Of a DNA stretch of 64,000 nt, positions 51,397 through 59,844 are shown one piece after another; positions within the stretch are counted from its first letter, which is position 1, and every line of letters starts with the position of its first letter. Made by a program: the position numbers and the translations under genes. Source of the stretch: Gorillibacterium massiliense (GTDB lineage Bacteria; Bacillota; Bacilli; Paenibacillales; NBRC-103111); contig NZ_CBQR020000161.1 in assembly GCF_000455485.1 (NCBI RefSeq), positions 1 through 64,000 of the forward strand, given 5' to 3'. Below the pieces are notes generated by a model. The model was given only the letters and a program-made list of their open reading frames with translations, had not been told where the DNA came from and ran no database searches.

Positions 51397-53064
51397 TTAT
51401 TCGAAGGATGGGGCCTTCGGCTTGTACTCAGCCATCCGGTAGGATTTATATCCGCCCGTCAAGTTTTTCACGCGGAAACCTTTCTGCGTTAAAATCCGGT
51501 TGGCGGTGTAACCCCGAAGTCCGACCTGGCAGTACACCCAGATATCCTTGGATGAATCCAATTCACCGAGGCGGCTTCTCAGCTCGTCAACTGGGATGTT
51601 CACGCTGCCCGGAATGTTGCCGTTTTTGTGCTCCAGCTCCGTGCGCACGTCCACCAAAATGGACTTGCTGCGGTCCATGGATGCGAGATCCCGAGGCAAG
51701 AATACTTCGGTCAGACCGGCCAATACATTTTCCGCCGCAAAGGCAGCCATATGTACCGGATCCTTGGCAGAAGAGTAGGGAGGAACGTAAGAATGCTCCA
51801 GCTCGGCCAGATCGTAGATCGTCCCGCGGAGCCGCAAAACGGCTGCGATCTCACCGATTCGTTTGTCTACCCCGTCCGTTCCTACCCCTTGGGCGCCCAA
51901 GATCGTCCCTTTTTCATCGAATATCAATTTGAGCGACATTGGGGAAGCGTCGGGATAGTAAGTGGCATGAGAGCTTGGGTGAACATTGACGACTTGGTAA
52001 GATGTGCCTAGCCGCTTGAGAGTTTTTTCATTGTTGCCCGTTGCGGCTCCGGTTAGGTTAAACACCTTCAGAATCGAAGTGCCTTGAGAGCCCTTGAATA
52101 CCGAACCCAGTCCGCAAACGTTATCCGCCGCAATGCGGCCTTGTTTATTGGCGGGTCCGGCCAAAGGAATGGCTGTTTTCGCTCCGTTGACGAAATCGAC
52201 GACTTCGACGGCATCGCCGGCGGCATACACATTTTCCAGATTGGTTTCCAACCGCTCGTTGACAATAATGTGTCCCCGGGGTCCCATTTCCAGCCCGCTA
52301 TTCCGCAAAAAGCCGGTGTCCGGCGTTACGCCGATAGCCAAGACGGCCAAACTGCCGTGAACGACAGCTCCGTTATCCAAACGGACATCGATGCCGTCGG
52401 CGGTCTCTTGGAAGCCCTCCACTTTGCGGGACAAAATCAGTTGGACTCCTCGATCTTCCATTTCCTTCGCCAGCACTCCGGCCATTTCCTGATCGAAGGG
52501 GGCGAGAATCTGGTCGGCCGCTTCAACGAGGGTTACGGCAAGTCCGCGTTCCCGCAAATTTTCCGCCAGCTCGACTCCGATAAAACCGCCGCCAACAATG
52601 ACGGCTGACGTTGCCGCGCCCTGACTGAGGCTGATCATGATCCGGTCGGTATCCGCAATGTTGCGAAGGGTGTGAATTCGGGCGCTTTCAGCCCCCGGTA
52701 GAGCCGGACGGATCGGCTTCGCGCCTGGTGACAGAATGAGGGCGTCATAGCTTTCCTGATATTGCCCGCGGTCCCGGCTTTGCACGGTGACGGTTTTGGC
52801 GGTCGGGTCGATGGCGATGACTTCGCTGTGGATGCGAACATCGATGTTGAACCGGTTGTAAAGCGATTCCGGCGTTTGCACCAGAAGCTTGCCGCGGTCT
52901 TTGATCGAGCCTCCGATATAATAGGGCAGGCCGCAGTTGGCAAACGATACGTGGGCGTCCCGTTCGAACATGACGATGTGGGCTTCTTCATCCAATCTTC
53001 TTAAACGTGCTGCTGCAGATGCGCCACCGGCGACTCCGCCGACAATCAGAACTTTTTTACTCAT
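51397..53064 (-). CDS. cdr: CoA-disulfide reductase with rhodanese domain
   Basis: The 555-residue flavoprotein has a Rossmann start VLIVGGVAGGASAAARLRR, redox Cys44 in FANCGLPYY, VIVGGGFIGVELAENL (NAD-binding) and YAAGDAVEV (FAD). The C-terminal rhodanese domain (about 455-550) has the active-site Cys in YCQVGLRG. Such fusions reduce CoA-disulfide, CoA-persulfide or polysulfide. Its start overlaps the ArsR stop by eight bases. Confidence 0.93.
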   Translation of the reverse strand: MSKKVLIVGGVAGGASAAARLRRLDEEAHIVMFERDAHVSFANCGLPYYIGGSIKDRGKLLVQTPESLYNRFNIDVRIHSEVIAIDPTAKTVTVQSRDRGQYQESYDALILSPGAKPIRPALPGAESARIHTLRNIADTDRIMISLSQGAATSAVIVGGGFIGVELAENLRERGLAVTLVEAADQILAPFDQEMAGVLAKEMEDRGVQLILSRKVEGFQETADGIDVRLDNGAVVHGSLAVLAIGVTPDTGFLRNSGLEMGPRGHIIVNERLETNLENVYAAGDAVEVVDFVNGAKTAIPLAGPANKQGRIAADNVCGLGSVFKGSQGTSILKVFNLTGAATGNNEKTLKRLGTSYQVVNVHPSSHATYYPDASPMSLKLIFDEKGTILGAQGVGTDGVDKRIGEIAAVLRLRGTIYDLAELEHSYVPPYSSAKDPVHMAAFAAENVLAGLTEVFLPRDLASMDRSKSILVDVRTELEHKNGNIPGSVNIPVDELRSRLGELDSSKDIWVYCQVGLRGYTANRILTQKGFRVKNLTGGYKSYRMAEYKPKAPSFE

Positions 53065-53353
53065 GGTAGGAATCCTCTCCGATTAGTATTTTTATGATGA
53101 TTCCGATGCGTTCATCCGGTACCGAATAAATCATTTCCAGTCCCGAACGTTCCGCTCGGACAATATCCAAGCTTCGCAGTTTTTGCAGATGCTGAGAGAT
53201 GGTGGATTGGGGCAAGTCCAAACATTCCTGTATATAGGTGACGTTGCTCTTGCCTTTCTGTAGCAGTCCATGAACGATGCAGAGCCGGACCGGATGGGCC
53301 AGTGCCTTCAGCAGTTCGGCGGATTTTTGGTAAGCCTGATAATTGCTGTCCAA
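53057..53353 (-). CDS. ArsR family regulator with two Cys
   Basis: The 98-residue winged-helix repressor has ALAHPVRLCIVHGLL and LPQSTISQHLQKLRSLDIVRAERSG. It starts at a TTG at 53353, after AAAGGGGG. It has only two cysteines, Cys25 and Cys44, and the metal-binding CxCxxC of ArsR is absent. Translational coupling to the CoA-disulfide reductase suggests a persulfide- or thiol-responsive sensor, like SqrR/BigR types, but the Cys positions differ. Confidence 0.85.
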   Translation of the reverse strand: MDSNYQAYQKSAELLKALAHPVRLCIVHGLLQKGKSNVTYIQECLDLPQSTISQHLQKLRSLDIVRAERSGLEMIYSVPDERIGIIIKILIGEDSYHE

Positions 53354-53390
53354 AACAATGCCCCCTTTCTTAAGAAATGAAAAACTAAAT

Positions 53391-53416
53391 TAATATATTC
53401 ATATAATACGATATAA
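53391..53416 (-). promoter_or_regulatory. AT-rich promoter/operator region of arsR-cdr
   Basis: A region of repeated ATAT/TATA half-sites (TTAATATATTCATATAATACG) upstream of the ArsR start probably holds the promoter -10 and an imperfect ArsR-type dyad. The boundaries are not certain. Confidence 0.35.
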
Positions 53417-53500
53417 TGTGTAAAGCTGCAAGGGTAGACCCTTCCTTTTTTGTTTCATGAGTTATTCCACGCCGTTCAGAAGCTAGCACTTCACCAGTGT

Positions 53501-53528
53501 GGGAGCAGTCGATATACCGGCTGCTCCC
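53501..53528. other. Strong hairpin near the bioY 3' side
   Basis: GGGAGCAG and CTGCTCCC are paired around a 12-base loop in the 255-bp gap between arsR and bioY. No T-run follows, so it is not clearly a terminator. Nothing else was recognised in the gap. Confidence 0.4.
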
Positions 53529-53608
53529 TATATTCACGATCACGGAAAAGAAAGTCATGATGCTTGTAAGACTCGATGTACGGGTAGTCGTTTACGATTG
53601 TTACCCCT

Positions 53609-54211
53609 TTAGGCAAGCGGCGATTTGTTTTCCATGACGACGCGGCGATGGGCGGCGCCGGTTAATCGCTCCGGGGGAAACACTTGGCGCACGGCGGCGA
53701 TGATCGCTGTAGCGGCTGCGGCTTTTATGGCGTCTCCGGGTAAAAAAGGATAGCAAGCCGCAGCCATGCTCTTAGCCAATGATGCATGTGCGACATGGGC
53801 ATACCAGGCGACTCCGGTGGTGTACATAATGAGCGATCCGAATACTTCTAGGATTATGAAGGAATAGAGAGAGCTCAACCATCCTTTTTTTGGTGAAAAA
53901 GGCTGCAGCAATCCGATCAGCATGGCCGAAAAAGGCCACATGATGACGAAGCCTCCCGTATAGCCGAGCAGGACAGACATGCCTCCGGCTCCATGCAAAA
54001 GCGGAAAGCCCAGTGCGGTAAGCAGGATGATGAGCGCCATGCTGATGAAGCCATAGCGAGGACCGAGCAGTCCGCCGGCCAGCATGACGCCAAGGGTTTG
54101 CAGGGTGATGGGAACCGCCGTAAAACCTAACGGAATGCTTATGTAGCCGAAAACGACGACTATGGCGGCAAATAGTGCTGTAAATACCGTTCCACGAAGG
54201 GTCCAATTCAT
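53609..54211 (-). CDS. bioY: Biotin transporter substrate-binding subunit BioY
   Basis: The 200-residue membrane protein has six segments. FGYISIPLGFTAVPITLQTLGVMLAGGLLGPRYGF and LLGYTGGFVIMWP are BioY hallmarks, and FLPGDAIKAAAA follows. I start at the ATG at 54211, after GGAGAAG; an in-frame GTG at 54220 overlaps that site. It lies divergent from ECF module genes with a BirA operator between them, so it is probably a dedicated biotin transporter. Confidence 0.95.
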   Translation of the reverse strand: MNWTLRGTVFTALFAAIVVVFGYISIPLGFTAVPITLQTLGVMLAGGLLGPRYGFISMALIILLTALGFPLLHGAGGMSVLLGYTGGFVIMWPFSAMLIGLLQPFSPKKGWLSSLYSFIILEVFGSLIMYTTGVAWYAHVAHASLAKSMAAACYPFLPGDAIKAAAATAIIAAVRQVFPPERLTGAAHRRVVMENKSPLA

Positions 54212-54245
54212 GGTTGTCACTTCTCCGTTCTTTTGCTAGAGTTGT

Positions 54246-54281
54246 ATTGTTAACCAACGAAGATTGAAATAGGTTAACAAT
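54246..54281. promoter_or_regulatory. BirA operator
   Basis: ATTGTTAACC and GGTTAACAAT form a perfect 10-bp inverted repeat with a 16-bp spacer, matching the BirA binding pattern of Firmicutes biotin operons. It lies between the divergent bioY and ecfA genes, so both directions would be repressed by biotinyl-AMP-bound BirA. Confidence 0.9.
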
Positions 54282-54330
54282 TGAGGATTACAGCATAACA
54301 TGGAACGAGCGGAAAGGATAGCCTTACGTT

Positions 54331-55188
54331 ATGGATAGCCATTTGCGATTAATCGAATTAAGGCATGCCGCCGTTATCTATCCCGCAGAAGCGGGAGCAC
54401 ACCGCCGGGTTTGGTCGGACGTTTCGATAACCGTAAAACGCGGGGAATGGGTCGTCGTAGCGGGAGCCAACGGCAGCGGCAAAAGCACCCTTGCTTCCGT
54501 TCTGTTGGGCCTTTGCCCCCTTTCGGCTGGGGAGCTACACCGCCAAGAAGGGATGAAGCTGAGCGGTCTGCTCCAAACCGCCGATGCCCAATTCCTAGGG
54601 GAAACCATCGGAGAAGAGTTCGCCTGGCAGCTTGGCGCGGATATCCAGGATGCCGCCCGGATGCGAAGTGCGGTGGATGAAGCGCTGAGCCGTGTCGGAC
54701 TCCTCTTGTCTCCCGATCATCCCGTTCAACGGCTGTCAGGAGGCCAAAAACAACTCATTCATCTTGCGGCGGTGCTGGCTTCTTCACCGGATCTATTGGT
54801 GCTGGACGAACCCACCGCGATGCTGGACCCGGCCACCCGCGCTATCGCTATCGATGCTGTTCGGACCGCCAACCGGAACGGAACGGCGGTGGTTTGGATT
54901 ACCCACCGGCTGGAAGAGGCGGCTAACGCTCACCGAGTTGTTGCTTTTTCCGACGGGGCCGTCGCTTTTGACGGGGATCCGCGGGTCTTTTTTTACGGGG
55001 AAGAAACAGGCGATGCGGGGAACCACGAAGAATCATGCGCGATGATCACACCCTGCCGCAGTTTGGGTTTGGAACCGCCATTTATCGTCAAGACCGTAGA
55101 ACAACTGGCGGCAAAAAAGTGCCGGTTCTCCCCGTCGCCTTTAACGTGGGAAGATTTGGCTGAGGCGGTGATCTTACGATGCCGCTAG
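54331..55188 (+). CDS. ecfA: Energy-coupling factor ATPase EcfA (first ATPase)
   Basis: The 285-residue ATPase has Walker A GANGSGKSTLAS, the Q-loop at LQTADAQF, signature LSGGQKQLIHLAAVL, and Walker B LLVLDEPTAMLDP. It is the first of two ATPases in the module and overlaps the fused gene by ten bases. The C terminus (about 230-285) is extended with unusual loop composition. Confidence 0.92.
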   Translation: MDSHLRLIELRHAAVIYPAEAGAHRRVWSDVSITVKRGEWVVVAGANGSGKSTLASVLLGLCPLSAGELHRQEGMKLSGLLQTADAQFLGETIGEEFAWQLGADIQDAARMRSAVDEALSRVGLLLSPDHPVQRLSGGQKQLIHLAAVLASSPDLLVLDEPTAMLDPATRAIAIDAVRTANRNGTAVVWITHRLEEAANAHRVVAFSDGAVAFDGDPRVFFYGEETGDAGNHEESCAMITPCRSLGLEPPFIVKTVEQLAAKKCRFSPSPLTWEDLAEAVILRCR

Positions 55189-56894
55189 AACTGAGTCATG
55201 TTTCGGTAAACGCCGTTTCCGTGGAGGGTACAGCGCCGGTGCCGATTTTGCAGAATATGAATCTGACGCTGCGGGAAGGGGAGCTTACGCTCCTCATCGG
55301 ACGGTCGGGAGCCGGGAAGTCGACGCTGCTCCATGTGATGGCGGGCATCCGCAAGCCAGATGCTGGTATAGTCAGCTTGAACGGCTGTCCTCATTGGGAC
55401 GGAAACGGTAAAGCGGCAAAAATGAATCTGCTGGACGTCAGCCTGGGTTTTCAATTCCCGGAGCAGCAGCTTTTTGCCCGGAATATGGAAAAGGAGTTCG
55501 CTTACTCCTTTGCACCCTATCGAATGAATAATCAAGAGAAAGAAGAGAAGGCGGTTTACGCCAGCCGGTTATTAGGCGGAGCGGGTTTTTATGAACGGGA
55601 GCGTTCGCCGTTCTCCCTTAGCGGCGGCCAGCAAAGAAAGCTGGCTCTTGCAGCAACGGCAGCTGCAGCTCCTGGTTGGCTGCTGCTGGACGAGCCCACA
55701 GCCGCTATGGAGACGGCTGCGGCAGGCAGCTTGGCCGAGCTGCTTGCGGCAAGGAAACAAGCTGGTCTCGGAACGGTCGTGTCCACCCATGACCTGGACA
55801 CGTTTTTGCCTCTTGCCGATCGAGTTATCGTAATCGCGGCAGGGGAGATTGCGGCAGACGGTACGCCGAGTGAGGTCGTCTCCCGGCCGCAAATGCTTCT
55901 TGCCGCCGGAGTCGGTCTTCCGGCCTGTGCCGAACTGGCTGCCTGTTTCGCGGCGAAGGGATTGTCGGTTCGCGGTGATCTTTTCACACCGGATCAAGCT
56001 GCCGAGGCGATTATCCATGTGATGCATACTTCATTAGAAGAAACAGGACAGAGGGCTGCAGAGTTGAACCTATCGCGGATTAAGGCCGATGCAGAATTCG
56101 ATACAGCGGCAAAAGTTTTGACTGTTGTCCAATCCGCATATTCCTGGTGGTGGCAGAACCGGGACCCCCGGCTGAAGTGGGCCTTTTACTTATTGATCAC
56201 GATCGCGACAATGGTGCAGATTTCATGGTGGGGACTTATGGTTTGCGCTAGTCTTTCTGCCGCGGGTTTCATCGGCGCTCCGTTGATAAAGGTGAAAAAC
56301 GGGTGGAAAGCGCTGAGACCCCTGCTTTATTTAGTGGGATTAGCTGTCCTATTGGCAGGATTCGCATGGTCCGGCGGATTGAACGAGCCGCATATTCATT
56401 TTTCGATAGCGGGAGTGGAAGCCGCGGCCTGGAATGCCAGCTGCTTGTTCATCATCGCCGCCGCCAGTTATTGGCTATCTGCTGCCAATACTAGCCGGAG
56501 CATGGTGCAGGGCTTATATTGGGCCGTGAAGCCCTTGGATAAACTGCGGTTGCCGGGCTATTCCTTCGCCTTGGCCGCTTCGTTTCTCTTCCGGTTTCTG
56601 CCGATGATCGGTCAGGAGTGGCAACGCTTCTCCGTCATCGTCCGGGCCAGAGGGAAAGCTGCGCTTCGGCCTGGCGCTATTCGGCTGCGCGATCTTCCCG
56701 CCCTGGTCGTGCCGCTTCTCCTCGCGCTCTTGTTTCGGGGCGAAGAGTTGGTGATGGCGATGGAAATGAAGAAGGGAGATTCGCGGCTCGATTTCGGCGT
56801 AGATACCTTCGTTTGGTCACGGAAGGATACGATGGCGCTCAGCTTGGGGCTTTTCCTCTTTTTCCTGCTGATTGCGGCGAATCTGATGAGATGA
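55179..56894 (+). CDS. EcfA-EcfT fusion protein (second ATPase fused to transmembrane component)
   Basis: The 571-residue protein fuses an EcfA ATPase (about 1-255; Walker A GRSGAGKSTLL, signature LSGGQQRKLALAAT, Walker B WLLLDEPTAAME) to a C-terminal EcfT domain (about 330-571) with five to six transmembrane segments. The EcfT coupling motif ARG (near 490, VRARGKAALRP) is visible. In most Firmicutes these are separate genes. The fusion and BirA control suggest a biotin-dedicated ECF transporter with BioY. Confidence 0.9.
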   Translation: MPLELSHVSVNAVSVEGTAPVPILQNMNLTLREGELTLLIGRSGAGKSTLLHVMAGIRKPDAGIVSLNGCPHWDGNGKAAKMNLLDVSLGFQFPEQQLFARNMEKEFAYSFAPYRMNNQEKEEKAVYASRLLGGAGFYERERSPFSLSGGQQRKLALAATAAAAPGWLLLDEPTAAMETAAAGSLAELLAARKQAGLGTVVSTHDLDTFLPLADRVIVIAAGEIAADGTPSEVVSRPQMLLAAGVGLPACAELAACFAAKGLSVRGDLFTPDQAAEAIIHVMHTSLEETGQRAAELNLSRIKADAEFDTAAKVLTVVQSAYSWWWQNRDPRLKWAFYLLITIATMVQISWWGLMVCASLSAAGFIGAPLIKVKNGWKALRPLLYLVGLAVLLAGFAWSGGLNEPHIHFSIAGVEAAAWNASCLFIIAAASYWLSAANTSRSMVQGLYWAVKPLDKLRLPGYSFALAASFLFRFLPMIGQEWQRFSVIVRARGKAALRPGAIRLRDLPALVVPLLLALLFRGEELVMAMEMKKGDSRLDFGVDTFVWSRKDTMALSLGLFLFFLLIAANLMR

Positions 56895-56952
56895 TCACAT
56901 CCTTTTCCCATTCCATCCCGTATACTGAGTGTTATCAAAAGGAGGGCTCCCT

Positions 56953-57405
56953 TTGTTCCACCTGCCCAGTCTGCTCATTCCGTTCATGATCCTGCTGCCG
57001 AATCTTCTATTTATAAAATGGCCGCCGAGGAATGCTCCCGCCGAACAACCGAAAGGAAACAGGCTCCTAACCGCATTTGAAGGTATAGGCCGGGTCGGTT
57101 CCTTCGGGATCCCGATATTTTACGCGATTCATACGGATCGTTTTTACGAAATCGCCGCATGGATTGGAATGGCGTTATTTCTTGCTTTCTATTACGTGGA
57201 GTGGCTGCGTTATTTTTCGGGAAATCAGGAATACCGGCTTTTGTTTTCTTCGCTCCTTGCCATTCCGGTCCCGATGGCCGTCTTTCCGGTTCTATATTTC
57301 ATGTGCGCTTCTGCCGTTCTGCATTCCTTGCCGCTTTTTATCTGCAACGCCTTGTTCGCAATCGGTCATATTCTTAATAGTCTGAGATCTGTCGAGATAA
57401 GCTAG
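56953..57405 (+). CDS. Four-pass hypothetical membrane protein
   Basis: The 150-residue protein starts at a TTG at 56953, seven bases after AAAAGGAGG; an in-frame ATG at 56929 would place that site within the gene. It has about five hydrophobic segments and a YYVEWLRYFSGN loop. I do not recognise it. It follows the ECF gene on the same strand but with its own ribosome site. Confidence 0.7.
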   Translation: MFHLPSLLIPFMILLPNLLFIKWPPRNAPAEQPKGNRLLTAFEGIGRVGSFGIPIFYAIHTDRFYEIAAWIGMALFLAFYYVEWLRYFSGNQEYRLLFSSLLAIPVPMAVFPVLYFMCASAVLHSLPLFICNALFAIGHILNSLRSVEIS

Positions 57406-57410
57406 GATGG

Positions 57411-57451
57411 GAAAAAAAAGGCTCTGACCTACTGAGGTCGGAGCCTTTTTA
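57411..57451. terminator. Bidirectional terminator
   Basis: GGCTCTGACC pairs with GGTCGGAGCC (57420-57429 and 57436-57445), flanked by A- and T-runs. It separates two convergent small genes. Confidence 0.88.
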
Positions 57452-57473
57452 CGTTTGATCGCTGCAAAAACGA

Positions 57474-57665
57474 TTAGCTTTTCGGCATGTTTTTCCTTCT
57501 GGACAATTCCTGCACCTGCTGTTCGATACGGTCTAATTTTTTGTCATAGTGACGGTAGGAATAGTAGGCGATGATAGCCTTTGCGGTAAAGAATAAAACA
57601 GCGGCAAAGACGATCAGCGTATATTCATGAGCTAATCTTCCCAGCCAAGCATTCCATTTCTGCAT
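57474..57665 (-). CDS. Small single-pass membrane protein
   Basis: The 63-residue protein starts at the ATG at 57665, six bases after GGAGG. It has one transmembrane segment (about 16-36) and a highly charged C-terminal coil (YRHYDKKLDRIEQQVQELSRRKN). I do not recognise the family. It is divergent from pstS and could share its regulatory region. Confidence 0.7.
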   Translation of the reverse strand: MQKWNAWLGRLAHEYTLIVFAAVLFFTAKAIIAYYSYRHYDKKLDRIEQQVQELSRRKNMPKS

Positions 57666-57735
57666 CACGACCCTCCAATCCAGATCAGCGGATGGCTTAG
57701 TTTTCCATGCCGCGTTTCTCTCTATTCCCGGAAAA

Positions 57736-57800
57736 TTTACATTGTCTTAACGATTCGCGGCTTTGGCTTTTACAAAGCATTGTTAAGATAACAATGTAAA
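57736..57800. promoter_or_regulatory. pstS Pho boxes, inverted arrangement
   Basis: TTTACA (57736) and TTAACG (57747) are 11 bp apart, and TTTACA recurs at 57769, in register at three turns. A perfect 10-bp inverted copy of TTTACATTGT lies at 57791-57800, and a 19-bp perfect palindrome, CATTGTTA-AGA-TAACAATG, fills 57778-57796. PhoP probably binds both faces. Confidence 0.75.
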
Positions 57801-57837
57801 CAATAAACGAGAAAAGATAAGGGAGGACAAGAAACAC

Positions 57838-58761
57838 ATGTCTAAAAAATGGTTAGGTCTTGCACTTGCATCGGTATTAATGGTTGGAGCTCTTGCAGGT
57901 TGCGGCGATAAAAAAGATGATGCCTCTTCAGATACGAGCCCTTCCGCTTCGACAGCGACTGTAGCACCGTCTGATTCTGCTTCCCCGTCGACTGAGGCTA
58001 CAAAGGGTCCTGAGATCGAAGGCAAAGTATCGGCTTCCGGTTCTTCCGCACTCCTTCCTCTTGTTAACCTGGCTCGCGAGAAGTTCATGGCTAACAATCC
58101 GAAAGTTGAAATCAATGCCACAGCAGGCGGTTCTGGCGTAGGCGTGAAGAACGTTGCTGACGGCGTATCCGATATCGGTAACTCCGACGTAGTCGCTGAT
58201 GCTCAATACAAAGATGCTCTTGTCGACCATGTTGTTGCCCTTGCACCTTTTGCTCTTATCGTAAGCAAAGATGTAACGGTTACGACGCTGACCAAGCAAC
58301 AAGCAGCTGACATCTTCATGGGCAAGATCAAGAACTGGAAGGAAGTCGGCGGCGCTGACGCTCCGATCAACCTGGTTCACCGTCCTGATAGCTCCGGCTC
58401 CAGAAAGCTGGTTAAGCAAATCATCCTTGACGGCCAAGACTTCTCCAAAGACGGCACCACCCAAGATTCCAGCAAAACCGTTGCAGAAGCTATCGCAACC
58501 GGCAAAGGCTCCATCGGCTATGTTGACGCTCCTTACGTAACGGACAAAGTAACCGCTCTGCAACTGAACGGCGTAGCTTTCTCCAAGGATTCCATTAAAG
58601 ACGGCACCTACCCGCTGTACGGTATCGAGCACATGTACACCAAGGGTGAAGCAACCGGCGCGGTTAAAGCCTTCATCGACTACATGACCAGCTCTGATTT
58701 CATCAACAGCCCGGAAGCGGAAGCCCTCGGTTTCCTGCCTGCTGATCTGATCCAGAAATAA
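57838..58761 (+). CDS. pstS: Phosphate-binding lipoprotein PstS
   Basis: The 307-residue protein has a lipoprotein signal peptide (lipobox LAGC), a Ser/Thr/Ala-rich linker, then a PstS domain beginning KVSASGSSALLPLVNLA (phosphate pocket). VGVKNVADGVSDIGNSD, FALIVSKDVTV and RPDSSGSRKLVKQ are typical. It binds extracellular phosphate for PstCAB. It stands alone at this site, with Pho boxes upstream and a terminator downstream, separated from pstCAB by two unrelated genes. Confidence 0.95.
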   Translation: MSKKWLGLALASVLMVGALAGCGDKKDDASSDTSPSASTATVAPSDSASPSTEATKGPEIEGKVSASGSSALLPLVNLAREKFMANNPKVEINATAGGSGVGVKNVADGVSDIGNSDVVADAQYKDALVDHVVALAPFALIVSKDVTVTTLTKQQAADIFMGKIKNWKEVGGADAPINLVHRPDSSGSRKLVKQIILDGQDFSKDGTTQDSSKTVAEAIATGKGSIGYVDAPYVTDKVTALQLNGVAFSKDSIKDGTYPLYGIEHMYTKGEATGAVKAFIDYMTSSDFINSPEAEALGFLPADLIQK

Positions 58762-58788
58762 TCAGGCGACAACAGACTTATAAAAGGT

Positions 58789-59736
58789 TTAGAAGCGCCC
58801 TTCCGGTTCCAGAGTGGAATTCGGGAGGGCGTTTTGATTTGGATTCGTGCTATAGATTTGCAGCATACCGAGGAAGACGAAGGCGCACCCCACCCACGAG
58901 GCGAAACCCGTACGCTCCCCAAGCAGAAGCGCTGATAAAAGCATGGCTGTCACGGGCATAAGACCCGAAAAGGCGGCTGCGGTGTACGCGTCGGTTCTTT
59001 TGACTCCCGCAAAGAAACAGGCATAGGAAAGAGCGGTCACAACTAAACCATACCAGATGAGAGCGATCCAATCCTCCATGCCAATCGCTTTTATGGTGGT
59101 GACAGGGTGTTCGAATAATGCCGGTAGCAAGCTTAGGAGGAAGGCTCCGGCTGCAACCAACAGCGTTTGTGCCATCGGATGGATCTCTTGCGAGGAATGG
59201 CGTGCCGTGCTTTGGCTTTTGGCAACAACATTGAAAATCGATTCGCTTGCGGCTGCGCATAACACCCATGCATTTCCCCCTAAATGATGAAGGGAAACAT
59301 GCAAGTGGTCTCCCGCTCCCTGAAGCAGCATGATCCCCGCTACGGTGCAGCCGATGCCAAGGCCCGTTTTTTTGAGCAGAGGTTCTTTCAGAAAGCAAAA
59401 AGCAAGAACTGACGTTAGGGCCGGTGATGCGCCTGTCATGATGCCGGCTTCTCCGGTGCTGGTAAAATGGAGGCCGAGCAGCAAAAAAACACGGAACAGA
59501 AAGATTCCGAAGGTGGCCTGCAGCAAAATCAGAATCCAATCGGTTTTCTTGAATGCACGAACCGTCCGGATTGTGCGATTGAGATAAAAGGGAAGTAGAC
59601 AGAGAAGCAAGATGCCCAGGCTCAAGGCAGTCAGCGTAAAAACGCCCAAGGAGTCCGAAAGGATGCGCGCCGTTACCACAGATGTACCCGCCAGTAAAAA
59701 GGCGAAAAACAGATAGATTTTGCCGATTGAAACCAT
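58789..59736 (-). CDS. EamA/DMT family transporter
   Basis: The 315-residue protein has ten transmembrane segments in two EamA repeats (FGIFLFRVFLLLGLHFTSTGEAGIMTGASPALTSVLAF and the C-terminal half). I start at the ATG at 59736, nine bases after AAGGA. It is divergent from a MocR-type regulator with dyads between them, so it is probably regulated by that protein. DMT proteins often export amino acids or vitamins. Confidence 0.87.
   Translation of the reverse strand: MVSIGKIYLFFAFLLAGTSVVTARILSDSLGVFTLTALSLGILLLCLLPFYLNRTIRTVRAFKKTDWILILLQATFGIFLFRVFLLLGLHFTSTGEAGIMTGASPALTSVLAFCFLKEPLLKKTGLGIGCTVAGIMLLQGAGDHLHVSLHHLGGNAWVLCAAASESIFNVVAKSQSTARHSSQEIHPMAQTLLVAAGAFLLSLLPALFEHPVTTIKAIGMEDWIALIWYGLVVTALSYACFFAGVKRTDAYTAAAFSGLMPVTAMLLSALLLGERTGFASWVGCAFVFLGMLQIYSTNPNQNALPNSTLEPEGRF
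58796..58836 (+). terminator. pstS terminator inside the end of the convergent EamA gene
   Basis: CGCCCT and AGGGCG, with CCG/CGG and TCCA/TGGA inner pairs, form an imperfect long stem followed by TTTT. It lies at the 3' end of the convergent coding sequence. Confidence 0.7.
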
Positions 59737-59788
59737 TTTGATCATTCCTTCATTTGGGTTTATTTGCCATAATAGCAATAGAACTGAT

Positions 59789-59830
59789 CTGGAGTAAGCT
59801 CCAGTTGAAGGTCATTATCACTGGTCCAGT
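59789..59830. promoter_or_regulatory. Operator candidates of the MocR regulator
   Basis: CTGGAG-TAAG-CTCCAG (59789-59804) and ACTGG-T-CCAGT (59820-59830) are dyads sharing CTGG/CCAG, repeated within 40 bp between the divergent EamA and MocR genes. MocR proteins usually bind such pairs of related sites. Confidence 0.55.
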
Positions 59831-59844
59831 TGGGGGTGCAGACG

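Noticed and set aside
53501-53528. Strong hairpin as a terminator
   Set aside because: No T-run on either side, so listed only as a hairpin of unknown role.
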